Positions 13,968 to 25,887 of a stretch of 64,000 nt of DNA are shown in pieces. The notes beneath the pieces were generated by a model that saw only the letters and a list, made by a program, of their open reading frames with translations, was not told the origin of the DNA and made no database searches. Position 1 is the first letter of the stretch, and every line of letters starts with the position of its first letter. The DNA is from Diatrype stigma (taxonomy: Eukaryota > Ascomycota > Sordariomycetes > Xylariales > Diatrypaceae): NCBI GenBank assembly GCA_022225965.2, contig JAKJXP020000069.1:62001-126000 (forward strand). Reading direction: 5' to 3'. The position numbers and the translations under genes were made by a program.

Positions 13968-16900
13968 TCAGCTATAAAGCGGCTCGAACCCGGCCTCCTT
14001 GAGCAGCGGGCCTTCGGGCAGCATGGGCCGGCCTTGCATGGGGAAGGGCCAGAACAGGGGGTTCTCGAGGGTCTCGGAGTTGGAGCGCTCCCCGAAAGGC
14101 CCATGTTCCGCCGTTTCCCTTCCATGCTGACCCCTTGGCCTCGTTTTCGTCGGCGTCCGCTCCTCCGAGTTCTGGTCGCCAACGTCGGCTTCTGCCGCTT
14201 CTTCTGCCCCTGCCTCTAGCTCGTCTATGGTTTCCATACCCCCCATGCGGCTGTCGACGCTTTCGTCGCCACCACCTTCACTACCGACATCACCGCCACC
14301 GCCGCCGGCGCGGTCTATACCGTTAGCCATTTGGGGTTGTTGGCCGCTGGGGTCGTCGTCTCCTAGTCTGTTGTTATTGTTGTTATTTCTGTTCCCCTTG
14401 TTCTTGTGATTGCTACGACCCTTGCTATTGGTACTACCCCCGTTACCAGATTGTTCAACGGTTGAATTGGGTTTCCATTTGCACATGAAGTCGGTCTCGA
14501 CCACGTTGGGGACGAAGAAGTTCAGACTGCTGGTCCCCGGCCGCACGACGCGGTCGTCATCATCGTCATTATCGTTATGGTCGGCAGCGCTAATAGCAGT
14601 AGATCGGTTGCCTCCTCTTGCATTGCGTTTGGGGATTTGCACGTCGACATTCCACTTTTTTGCCAGGTACCGCAGGATGCTCAGCGCTTGCTCGGCAAAA
14701 TGGTGGCAGGGTGCCATCTCGGCTAGGTCGGCGATACCCTGGCTCAGGGCTTCGGCCGCGCGCGGAGGTAGCCTAGCCGTGTTGTTCGTGCCGTTGCTCG
14801 AGGGGGATGCCATCTCTGGCGACTCGTCAACGACATTGTTGTTATTGTTAGTGTTGGAGGACATACGCCCCGTATTGTGGCTGCTGCCACTTGCTCCAGT
14901 GCCCTCACGCTTGACCGTGGAGCTGGACTCTGCAGCTGGGGACATGCTCGGTCCGCTTCCTTTTGATGAGCCGGTAGCGAGATGCATGATCGTTGACGTG
15001 AGTACAAAATAGGGCACAAATGACGGCGTGCGCTTGAGAGTATATAGTTGAGCGTACGAGCGCAGAAGCCCTTGGATGGCGTCGGCAGCTTGCGTACAAA
15101 CATCGCGTGGGAGAACCGAGGACCCAATTATTTGAAGTTTGATGAGTGGACGGAAGAGTAGTAAAATTGCAAAATGGTAATACATACTGAAGACGAGTAA
15201 GTTAACTAGACCAGATGATAGAACGGCGAGGGGGGTGGAAGATGGATGAGTCAGGCTAGGTACTTACTGGGCGAAAAGAACAGCTGGGGTGAAGTTGTGT
15301 CCAAGACGCAGAACTTCGGGTATCCTATCGTACCAGTTGAGGTACTCGTGATATATATAGAGGAGATCTCGGCTCGTAACAGGCTGTACTGGGGAGTGTA
15401 GAACATATAAAGACTTATGCACTAATTCGCTCAATTCGCAAAAACACGTATATACTGAGCGGACATTGGATGGTTGTTCGCAGGACCGTGACAGAGGCGC
15501 ACCTACTAGAAAGTTAGAGCTCAGTTCGTTTCCCCCTTCACAAACTATGAGGTGGGATGGGCATGGGGAGAGGACTAGAGGTAGCATACCATCATCTGTA
15601 TATGGTATCCACAGGGATGCCTCTATATCGTCGATAATCGCCGGCTTTGGCGGAAGCTGGGGGAATGCAGAGCACTGCGGCAACGAGCCAGTTGCTAGCG
15701 ACCAGGCACTATAGGTCAGGCCAGTCAGCAAGTACCCTTGTAGTACCCATGTAGGGTTCCTTGATTCGAGACAGTGAACTTACTGGTCAAGGGCAAAGGC
15801 ACCCCAGAAGGTCGCCGCTTGAACGGCCAACTCGTCCGCATCGCCGTCTCCGGCTAGTCGGTGTAACCCCATCTCTATCGTAAGTCGGATGCTTTGACCC
15901 GCATAATACCACGATTCCGAGTCTCTTCCACAGCTGGCCTCTCTTATAGACATTATCCCCAAAGCCTGGATCGTGGTAAGGTTGTGGTGATTCGTTTCCC
16001 TGGATAGAAGCCTAAGCGCCTCCTTGAAGAAATGGTCGCCGGAAGTATGGGGGTCGTTGGAGTCCGCACGAGTCCTCGGCTGCTCTGAAAAGCGGCAGCC
16101 GAGGGCTAGCAGTGCGTTGACCAATATCGGGGAGCAATAGCGGTGTCGGCCGCTATTGAAGTCCTTCAGGAAGTGCTCTTTGCTCAGGGATGCGAACGTC
16201 GGGTATTCCCAGCAGAAATATAGGGCCAGAAGGTGGCGCACCAGATTGACATCATTGGTGACCGAGGTCCACGTTGTAGACGGCAGCTTGGAGTCGGACC
16301 AGTCCTCTAGCGGTGCCAGAATCTGGTCTGCCCCTGAGAAGGCGGACGCTTCGGACCCGGACTGATCCTGAATCCACATGCCGACACGGGAGTGGGGTTC
16401 GGAAATCCACTGCCTGATATCCGGGTGGGAGTCGCTCCTGGTAGATACCGTTTGGCTCTGACCCTGTGAGATCCAGGGACTGTTCGTACCGTAGTCTTGC
16501 TTGATGTTGCTGATCGGCTGATTTGTCGCCGGACTCATAGTCACCGGCGCATAGCCTTCGGCGCTTGCTGGAACTTCGCCGAAGTGTGTCAGCGGCGGGA
16601 GGTTGGGCCCGGGCCGGGATCCGGGCTGCTGGGCAAAGTTCGGCATAAGAAGGCCCGCATCCGGTGGTCCGGGCGGCGCCGAACGTGGATCATGGCTGGC
16701 CAGCCACTCCGAGATGCTCTGCACCGTCTGCTTGTTCTGTATCCGGTTCAGAACCTCGCCCCAGAGCTCGGGACGGGCGAGCGCCTCGAGTACAGAATCG
16801 CTCTGGCGCTTTTGCTGACGAAGAGAGTCGATTTCGTGACGGAGATTCTCCTTGGACTGTCGCACAGGCACTTCGTATATACATTGGACATCCTTCTGAG

Positions 16901-17455
16901 ACTTACACCTGCTACATGGCCTTTGACCGTCGCACTACAGCCGGAAAAGAAGAGGTTACGAGGTCAGCAGGAAGACAAGAAGGCAGGAACGCAGGAAATG
17001 CGCCCATGCAGGTAGTTGAATACGTGTGTGGGTGGACGGATACGGGAAACTGCCGAGCGGTTCACAACGCGCCGAAGGGGCAATGCGTGTGTGGCATCGC
17101 ATGACATGTCATGGCATGGAGTGGCATGGCAGGACAGAACAGGGCGGGACAGGACAGCAGACAGTATAAGTCGAGACCATGTATCTAAGGTATTTTGTTC
17201 TGGGATTTTTGTTCTGGGATAAGAAGAGCGACGTACTTTGGCACGCTTCTTTCTACATTCTGTGCAAGCATTGGGGGTAACAACACCCAGCCCTCTCCGC
17301 CGCTTCGACTGCTGCTGGTGGTCGGCCGTGGTAGAGGTGGTAGACGAGCCGGCGGGCTGAGGCGCCTCGTGTTTCTGGCCAGCCTTGGAGGATGACGAGG
17401 GCCGGGACGTTTCCTCGGAGCGAGGTTCGGTCGCGCTTTTGGGATCCTCCTCCAT
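13968..17455 (-). CDS. Zn2Cys6 fungal-specific transcription factor (NirA-type architecture)
   Basis: Five exons on the minus strand: 17455-17237, 16934-15784, 15708-15590, 15505-15268 and 15186-13968, giving 981 residues. The binuclear zinc cluster is split by intron 1. Its cysteines are C64, C67, C74, C80, C83 and C91 (CX2CX6CX5CX2CX7C), followed by a basic linker and a coiled coil (SKENLRHEIDSLRQQKRQSD). The fungal-specific regulatory domain follows at about 260-640, with signature pieces WGAFALDHAWSL, YHEYLNWYDRIPEVL and YYHFAILLLFRPLIK. The last 350 residues are low-complexity (Asn, Asp, Gly and Ser runs) with an acidic tract, a likely activation region. The overall order resembles NirA-class regulators, but the target genes cannot be read from sequence. 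The neighbouring oxidoreductase is a candidate. Confidence 0.93.
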
Positions 17456-20400
17456 CGAGACCTTGTAGTATTACCATAGAGCCCAGTCTGACGAATTAAA
17501 CCATACTCGACAGCGTTGTTGCGACAAGCCCCTCGGGGTGTTTTGTATGTGTTGCCCGGGTTCGGGTCGGCGGCGATCGGCACGGGATGGGGCGAATATT
17601 CGCAAGAACGGGCGACTTGACACGTGTGTTAACACCTGTACGAAGTATATTACCAGGTTTTGTCGTGCGCGCCTGCCGGGGTCTCTTGTATCCCTAGGCC
17701 TTTATCACGGGACAGCGAACGGCAGAATGACAGAGCAATGAAAGTAGCGAGTGGTTCGGCAGGATCTGTCGCGGGCTCGAAAAGATGCTGTACTATACTA
17801 GATTCGACTTCGGCGCAGCTAAGCCTCGAGGAACGTGCACATAACGGAATTCGTCTAGAGCCCCGGAAGACCTCGGAAGTCGTTTTTGTCGATTCGATTG
17901 ATCGGGCGAGATGGCAAGCAAAGGGCAGAGGGCAGAGGGCAGAGGGGAAGAGAAGGGAAGAGAAGAATGCGGTTGACCTGTCACCTCGAGGACATCGAGC
18001 GGGCTAAGGCTCAGGCTAAGGCTAGGAGAAAACAGAAAATACCAGGTCCTGAAAGTCCAGGTAGTCCAGGTAGTCCAGGTAGTCCAGAGTAGTCCAAGGT
18101 AGGGGTGTTCTAGTTGGTAGCCAACTATCTCTCGACCCTTTGGGTAAGATTGGCTGCTTAATGCTTAAAGCATGCAGAGGCGCTTCAGAAGTTGACGCCT
18201 AAATAAGTCGAGAAAAGACGTCAGAATGCCCAGGTGCCCAGGTACTTAGGTAAGAAGGTACTTAGGTAAGAAGAATGGCTTTGTAGCCTCAGGTACTTGG
18301 GCCGAGATAAGATAGAACCTTGGAAACTTGGGGTGTATTTTGTCGGGATGAAAGCGGTTAGCTGTAGCCGAATGTGTCTGTCAGACTCTGTCTCTACACC
18401 CGTATACCTACATACATGCATGTGTATGTGTATCGCGGTGCTATTTATGCCGGGATGGCGGGGAGGAGGGGACGGGAGGGGCGATACTCAGGTACTTCTT
18501 TAGGGTCTCCTTATTTACTACATACCTACTTAGCTACTGTTCACAGACAATCACTGCCTGGGTGCTCCGTATAAGTTGGAGATATGCAGGGATCGAGTTG
18601 ACATGCGTCTTGAGCCAACAGGACCATTAACATTTCATGCAGCAATTGGCCTTCGGGTTTCTTGGGGCTCTTGCATGGAACACCATCTCAGCATCTCTTT
18701 GCCATATAAAATAGAATTAACACTGTGGTTATCATACGACACCCCGGCTGCCCGAAAAACAATATACCTATGTATGAATAACTACTGGGGATTCAAAGTA
18801 AGATACCTACATGCATAAAGTAGGTAGGATGTATGTAGTAGTTCAATCCCCCAATCCCGCTATTCCCCTCCCCCAAATCACCCATTCTCCAATCAGGGGC
18901 CAAGCTCTGGATTAAGGGTCTTACCAGGAAAGCTTTAGGGATCCTATCCTCCGCCCATGATTGGTCCAAAAATCACCAGGGCCCTATAGCACGATAAAAG
19001 CAGCTTGGTTCAAAGGAGTGGAATGGACCTCCACTGCAGCCTGCAGAGGCAGAGGCTCCTGACGGTACTTAGTCCTCGTTGAATTATATAATCGCGGAGT
19101 ATTTGCTCCTTGCCTACATACCTATGTACCTAGTTACCATCGATTGCACAATACAATACATCGATAGCTGGTGGTTGACAGGAACATGCTTCATGGCGTA
19201 CCTGAATATCTCCCAGCATGGAAATCTGCCTGGTTGTAGCTGATATTCTCCATCGGGAGGTACTAGACAAAACTCCCCTCGGCCCGCCGCTGTATACATT
19301 CTGTATGTGATAGATGCATAGCCAAGTTCCCTCGGTACCTGGTGGCGTTCAAGGTCGATCCCTCCATCATTTACTACGTTGTAGTCAGTCTCTCTCTTCG
19401 TCCACGACTCGCGTCCGTACGACTATCACGACTATCACGACTATCTACTCGTTTAGACCCCAACACCTGCATGCGCTAGGTATAGGCCAGTTCCAAGCGT
19501 GCTCAAATGTTCCCGAGCGGCGGGCAGACGACACTAGCCAAGGTAGAAGAATCCTGATCTGCCATACCACGCACCAGTAACTAGGTACGCTAATGAATGC
19601 CCGGCCAGCGTATCGGGTTGCGAAGTAAGTACAGGATGACAAGACTTTCTTCATACATGGGACGCACACTGGCTACCCGTGGAAGTGCCCTAACCACCAT
19701 TGACTCAGGGGCCGGGTTGGTGCTAGTCAGCAATCTGACTAGGTAGCATTCGAGGTTCAGTCAACTCATCCGGGACCATTCGCAGGATGGCTACCCCTTT
19801 GCTTTATTGTACATATTTTCTAATGGACATATACCAGGAAGGGAACCCTTCTTTCCCCTATTTCTTTTAAGTCTAGTCGGATCGTAGCCGTACATCCGTA
19901 GTCAGACCAGCTCTGGTTAGTTCTGCAACGACTGCGTGGCTAGGTACTTAGCGGTCGTCGTTCCGGCAAACACGTGTTTTAGGGGATTGAAAATCAAGGT
20001 CGAGTTAGAGTACAGACCGTTTTCTGCCAGCCCTGAATGTCACGCATGACGAGGCTTTTCCCTTTCCCCGCGATCGTTGATATCTCGTCATTAGAAGTCA
20101 TTGTCCACCGACAGCATCTTATAGTGGAGATAGAATATCAGGTACATACCTAGGTAGGCAGAAACTTGAGCGCAACAGCGCATATGTCCACCAATACAGT
20201 CGTCAAAGGAGACTCGGGAAAAAGGGTGTGATCAAAAATATAGGTACTATGTAAAACAGGTATCGGATAACCTAGACACCTGATTCTGGCAACCGCCGTA
20301 GCTAATAGCTACAAGAAACCAAAAAACCCCATACCCTATGATACAGTTCGATGCTATACCATAAAACGCCGCCGCGCCTTGCCGTTCTTTTACACATGCC

Positions 20401-20571
20401 TTCCTTCCTTGCCCCTTTTCCCTTTCTTTCCTTCTCCTCCAATCTGAATCTCAGGTTGAAAAAGAAAGGAATAGGAAAGTATGATCGCATAAACGTACAC
20501 GCGCACCCCAGCCTCATGCTACCCCCTATCTCGGTAGGGAAGGAGTGTAGATGGACGAATGAATGGATATC
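17456..20571. other. Intergenic, no convincing gene
   Basis: 3.1 kb between the regulator start and the Brr6-like gene end. It contains the regulator's promoter (with AGGACAG/CATGGCATGG-type degenerate repeats at 17104-17160), a GTAGTCCAG tandem repeat at 18058-18095, and paired TACTTAGGTAAGAA(G/T) units at 18243-18270. Short ORFs here lack motifs. Confidence 0.5.
18058..18095. repeat. 9-bp tandem repeat (GTAGTCCAG)n
   Basis: Three near-perfect head-to-tail copies of GTAGTCCAG, followed by a degenerate copy, in intergenic DNA. A simple minisatellite; no coding role seen. Confidence 0.8.
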
Positions 20572-22405
20572 TTAGTACCGCTTCGTCGGACTCCGGCTCT
20601 TCGTAGGACTTCTTCCCCTCTCCCTCTCCCACTCCCTTTCTCTGTTCCTCTCGATAGTCGACATCAGCTTCGACGGGCTGCCCTGCAGCCGTCGGCTAGA
20701 CGAAGGGGTGTGGAGCGGCGGGGGAGCCAGAGCCCGGAAGCTAGACATTGGCGGGGGCGTGGGCGAAGCTATGTCCGACTCCGGCGTCTCGTCGTTGCTG
20801 TGTCGCATATGCCGCGGGTTGAAGTGGCGCGGCGTCTGAGGGGCAATCTGCTCCCAGGCGATCCGGTCGGCGGGGTGGGGGTAGTACGCCGAAGGGTACG
20901 CCGGCGGCGGGGCTAGCGGCGGCTGTGCGAATATGTCGCCGCCTCCGACCTTCTTGACGATCGATGTGCCGCTGTAGCAGAAAATGAGGAAGCCAACGAG
21001 TAACACGGCCTGTGATAGTTAAGAGGTTAGCAATTAAGGATGAGTAACATGAACGGGCAACAGGCCCAGCTAGATGGATGGGGTAAGGTCGGTGATGGAC
21101 GAATAGACAGATGAATGGAGGAACCCTACCAAAGTCTTATAGTGTAGCGACCCGACAACGCTGTTCAGCACGTTGGCCACCTCGAGGACGATAGTCTGTG
21201 CGGTCTTGGTGCCGTTCTCATTCTGGAGCATACATTCGTACCATTCGTCGCATAGCTGGCTTACGGCCGGCAGACGATGCTCGATGGGGTAGCACTTGTT
21301 CTGCGTGTACTTGGTTGTGCACCGCTCGATCTCGGCTACGATGCCATCCCGGGCCTTGCGGCGGGCCAGCAGGAAGTCCTCCGATAATACCGAATATATC
21401 ACATAGAGAAAATAGAAGGACGCGAATACCACCACGAAGTTGAATAGCGTGCTCAGCCAGTACGACATGATGGCGGGGGCGTGCGGGTGCCGCTGGATCA
21501 CGGACAGGAAGTTGCTCAACCAGCCGTCCCTCTTGTTATTGCCGCCGCCGTTGTAGTTCTTGTTCTTGGACGGCGACCGCCCCCTCGACACGTGGCGGGA
21601 GCTCGGCCGCCCGGGCTCGATCGTGCTCTCATCGGAATCGTAGTCGGTCTCGTCCCATTCGTCGTGCTGGCGGTACGGCAGGCGATAGCCGCTGATGTCC
21701 TTGTTCTCGTTGTATCGCTTCCGCTTGCGCACCTTGTCCCGGTTCGAGAAGACGGTGTGCATGAGCTCGCCCTTCCCCGATTGCTTCCTGCTGCTGACCA
21801 TATTCTTGTGCCTACTCACACTCGCGGGCGTGATGGTCATGTGGTCCAGGTCGTACGAGCGGTCGTTCTCCGGGGTATCGGCCAGGTCCGAGACGTCAGT
21901 AGCGGCCGGACTGGACTCTGCGGGCGACGCTTCGGAGTAGGCGTCGGCGTCGAATGGTTTCCTCGGTGTTGTGAAAGCAGGGTTGCGAAAGGGAGCGGCG
22001 GTGACGGTTCTATTTAGATGCGAGGTGGAAAATATAGAAGCGGGTTGCGACGGTGTAGTTGGTAAACCCGACGTCTTGGAGGGAGTGCTTTGTGTGCGGT
22101 TCAAGGGATTGTGGCCGAACGCGCCGAAGCTGCTAGACGAGCCAAATACATCTGTATATGATAGAAGTCAGTTGAACGTCCTCCGGCTTCTACTTTGCAT
22201 CCTGCATGTGATAAGAGACAAGAGTGCAATGCAAACCTTTCCGCTGCTGCTGCTGTTGCTGCTGTTGCTGTCGCTGTTGTTGCTGCTGCTGCTGCTGTTG
22301 TTCCTGAACACGTTTTGTCGACTGCACGAAGGGGCTCGAGGGATCCATGGGACCGTTGGTTTGATACTCCCAGTCCATGGGAGATTCGTAAGTTCGTCTA
22401 TTCAT
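20572..22405 (-). CDS. Brr6/Brl1-like nuclear-envelope membrane protein
   Basis: Three exons on the minus strand: 22405-22237, 22151-21130 and 21009-20572, giving 542 residues. Brr6/Brl1 proteins sit in the nuclear envelope and ER membrane and support nuclear pore assembly and lipid homeostasis. The conserved core is present: TM1 (AIMSYWLSTLFNFVVVFASF, about 283-312); a perinuclear loop with the four signature cysteines C334, C343, C357 and C363 (two disulphides); and TM2 (AVLLVGFLIFCYSG, about 398-412). The start is supported by MNRRTYESPMDWEY, which opens the first exon. It leads into a polyglutamine tract (9Q-R-9Q) just before intron 1. The cytoplasmic C-tail is Pro-rich and ends in SPTKSRSPTKRY. 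The gene shares a 984-bp divergent promoter with the Iws1 gene. Confidence 0.93.
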
Positions 22406-23389
22406 CCTTGGGTGGTTTTTGTCTCTTCGATTGAAAACCGGCGAGTCGCTTTTTATTCGAACACGGCGGTCAGCGACAGGACCAGGCCACGGCCCGAGTG
22501 ACCAAACCAAATTAAGCCAAAGGGAAATAGGCAATGTCGAGCGATAATCCGAAGAGAGCCACCTGCAGCTTCAAAGATGCAGGTGATTATGCGATTGTCC
22601 GTTGAGTCGCGGAAGGTGTAATGAGTAGGTACAGGTGTGTAAGTATGTATGCACTTTGTAAGTGGGTTCGTTCGATTATTCAATTGGCTTTTCCCGTTTG
22701 GTTTTATGTATTTTGCTAGGTAGGTACCTAGGTAGGTAGCGTTTGCTGTTCTGGCAACCATCAGCCCCAAGTAAACAAACTCACTCGCCACACTTGGGCC
22801 GCCCGGTGTCTGCATTCCACCAGCACTAGCCCTGTATAGCTAGAGCAGTATAGATGACAGGGTAGCTAAATGCTACTTACAGCCCGGAGAGGTAGTATAG
22901 TACCTAGTACATACAAGTATGTATTGTTTGCATTCGAGAAGGTAAGAGGTAGGAAGTCGTTTAGTTTAGCTACATACCACATACAGATATGTATAGTAAA
23001 GGTATTTCAGCCTCCGGCGATGCTTAGGTAAGGTTGGTAAGGTTAGGATGTCCAACTTCACTTGATTCATCCCCAACTCGGCTCTTTCTTCTAATAAAAC
23101 ATTAATCAACTTCCCATCTCCACGACAACTTGCCTATTGCAGGTTTATATCAACCGCATTAAGTAACTTAATTACAACACCAACTGGAGGCGAATATAGA
23201 AGCCTGTCGCTTTTCGACCAATCCGTATCCCTCTCGCGAATTCCGTCGCGTATTTGGATCCATCGAGAATTTCCGCCTTCCATTCTCCTTCGACTTTCCT
23301 GGTTGATTCCAACTTCAGGTGTCTTTCGTCGTCTTCCACCTATCTACTCCCGACGGCTGCGCTATAGCAACTTCCTCGTCACCGCTAAG
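22406..23389. promoter_or_regulatory. Bidirectional intergenic promoter, Brr6-like (-) / Iws1 (+)
   Basis: 984 bp between divergent start codons. It contains the palindromic block TAGGTAGGTACCTAGGTAGG at 22717-22736, the strongest copy of the intergenic motif that recurs through the window. A CT-rich stretch at 23230-23340 precedes the Iws1 ATG. No TATA box is obvious, fitting housekeeping genes. Confidence 0.5.
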
Positions 23390-24895
23390 ATGTCGGATGG
23401 CGGCTCAGCCACGGGCACACCGCCCGCCGCCGCCCAAACTCTCCACGAAGAAGAAACCGACGACCAGCCCAAGGAGCTTGGCGACTACGACACCGCCGCT
23501 GCCGGCGACTCAGACAAGGACTCGGATGCGTTATCGGAGATTGACGAAGACCAATTTGACGACTTCAACCCAGAGAACGTCCACATCGATGAGCGGCCCG
23601 TCGAGATCGATGAGGATGTCGCCCGAACCCTGAAGGCGGGAAAAAGGAAAGGCACGGCCACGAAGAAGCCCAAGGAGGGAAGGCGCCAGAAGAAGCGGAC
23701 GCGCGACGGGGAGGAGGATGTGCCGGATGGGGAGATCCTGAGTTCGAAACGCGTTCGGAAGGGCCCTGAAGAGAGCGCGAAGCCTTCGCCCGAGCCCGAG
23801 AATGAAGAGAACCTTACGCCTGAGGAGAGGCGGCGCAGAGCTATCGAACGCGCTGCGCGGAAAGAGGTCAAGAAGCCTGCTAAGAGGCGCAAGAAGAAGG
23901 ATGAAGTGGTACGTCTGGCTTTTCCACGATGACACTGGAAGCAAACAGAATTTGTGTGCCTTCTAGTCCCATCCATCCACTCAACTTAACGAATTTCTTA
24001 CTAACTACCTCGTTCTATTTCATTATCTCTAGGATCTGGAAGACGAGCTAGACGAGAAGATCGCCGACCTGAAGTTGCGCATGGAGGAAGCGTGCAAGGC
24101 CGACAACATCGCGCGCGAGGAGGGCCAGCCGGCGGTGCACAAGCTCAAGCTGCTGCCCGAGGTGATGGGGCTGCTGAACCGCAACACGAACCAAGCGGCT
24201 GTCATCGATCCGGACACCAACTTCCTGCAACACGTTAAGTTCTTCCTGGAGCCGCTCAACGACGGCTCGCTGCCAGCCTACAACATCCAGCGCGACATCC
24301 TGATGGCCCTGACGCGCCTGCCCATCGAGAAGGACACCCTACTCTCCAGCGGCATCGGCAAGGTCGTCCTATTCTACACCAAGAGCAAGCGGCCCGAGGT
24401 CGGCATCAAGCGCATCGCCGAGCGCCTGCTGGGCGAGTGGAGCCGGCCGATCCTCAAGCGCACCGACGACTACAAGAAGCGCCACGTCGAGACACGCGAC
24501 TTCGACTACCAGTACGTTCCCGTTGTTCTTGTCCTTCTCCCCTTGTTTTACTTCACCGCCACGCCCAGTCTATCTCTACCTATGCTTTTATGATAAACCA
24601 ACTAACCTCCCGACTATCTAGGGCCGCCAAGCTCCGCCAGGCCACGGGCGGCAGCCAGCTGCTGACGCTCACCCAGCGGCCCGCGACCCAGACGCTCCGC
24701 GACGCCGAGCGCGAGCGCATCCTGGCCCCCGCCAACACCAGCAACCGCGCACGCGTCGTCGGCCTGCCGTCCTCGTACTCCATCGCGCCTCGCAGCACCT
24801 TCGACCCCTCGCGCGGCCCCGAGCACCGCCCCATCGGCTCCAGCGGTCTCGAGGCCTTCCGCAAGATGACCCAGAGGACCAAGAAGAAGGGCTGA
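23390..24895 (+). CDS. IWS1: Transcription elongation factor Iws1/Spn1
   Basis: Three exons: 23390-23908, 24033-24511 and 24622-24895, giving 423 residues. Iws1/Spn1 binds Spt6 and elongating RNA polymerase II and links elongation to mRNA processing and chromatin. The N-terminal 170 residues are acidic and basic low complexity, typical of the family. Exon 2 encodes the TFIIS N-terminal (LW-type) helical domain, including LPEVMGLLNRNTNQAAVIDP, YNIQRDILMALTRLPIEKD and GIKRIAERLLGEWSRPILKR. The C-terminus ends in the family's basic RKMTQRTKKKG. The start was taken at the ATG giving MSDGGS; upstream in-frame codons lie in the 5' UTR. All four splice sites are canonical. Confidence 0.95.
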
Positions 24896-25887
24896 TCCTG
24901 ATCCCATTGATCTCATCACGGACTCTTTTTAGGGTTAAGGCGGCGGTCGGATGGTTCGAGAGGTTTGTGCCTGAGTAAAGGATCAAGTGGTGGGTGGACA
25001 GAGAGAGCGAGAGAAGCAGGGGTAGTGAGAGCAGTTACGCTTTGCCTTCACCTGTTGAGAGCCTGACCGGCTGATGGGCTAAGCAATTCGCGGGCTGCTC
25101 GTGTATCATATTTGACTAGGTGTCTTCGACTCTGACTAGGTAATGGGAGGCTGTGTCCAGCGGAAGGCGGTAAAGATGAAAAAGGCTGCCTCATTCGTCA
25201 CGATTACCCCTCGATGAATTGGCACTAAGTGAAGAGAATGCAGGCCGCTAGATCGGGTTGCAAGTCTGGTGATGTCTAGCACCGTAACCGTATCCCCATA
25301 GATGCGAGAATGAGAATGAGAATGAACAAGCCCCTCCAATTTGGCCTTGTTAATGGGCGGTTCCTCTCCTCTCCTCATTGCCCCCCTTCCTTCTGGTACA
25401 CCTGTCCATCCTGCTTAAGTGAGTTCATTTGATATATGCACATATCATATGAGAAACAACAGAGCAAGTCCTTAGATAAGCATCACAGCAACCACTCTTG
25501 CAACCTTCCCGTCCCAGCTATTATAAGTACATACTATCTATCACCTAACAGTCAGATAATTGTATGATGCAAACCAAAGGGAATCATCGAGGTCAGCCAT
25601 GTGCCTTCACCTGGTTTCTCTAGCACAACATTCTATTGCCGACATGAGAGGTATCGCTAGATTGAACGTCACGCTACTCATAATTGGAGTTTTGTAGTGT
25701 AAACGGCATGTTTTTCATGTTTCTATAACAAGAATTCCCTTGACCCGAAGATTCACGTTGCCCAAATACCGCAGTAGAATTCACGAAAATCGAACGACCT
25801 TGAAAACGAAGTCCTATATCCATCCAGGCATCGTAACCGGTGTTCCTCCGACTCTTTCCTATCATCATCGCACCGCAGACTCCAATA
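24896..25887. other. Convergent intergenic region
   Basis: About 1 kb between the 3' ends of the Iws1 gene (+) and the NACHT gene (-). No gene or notable repeat seen beyond a short GAATGAGAATGAGAATG repeat near 25310. Confidence 0.5.
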
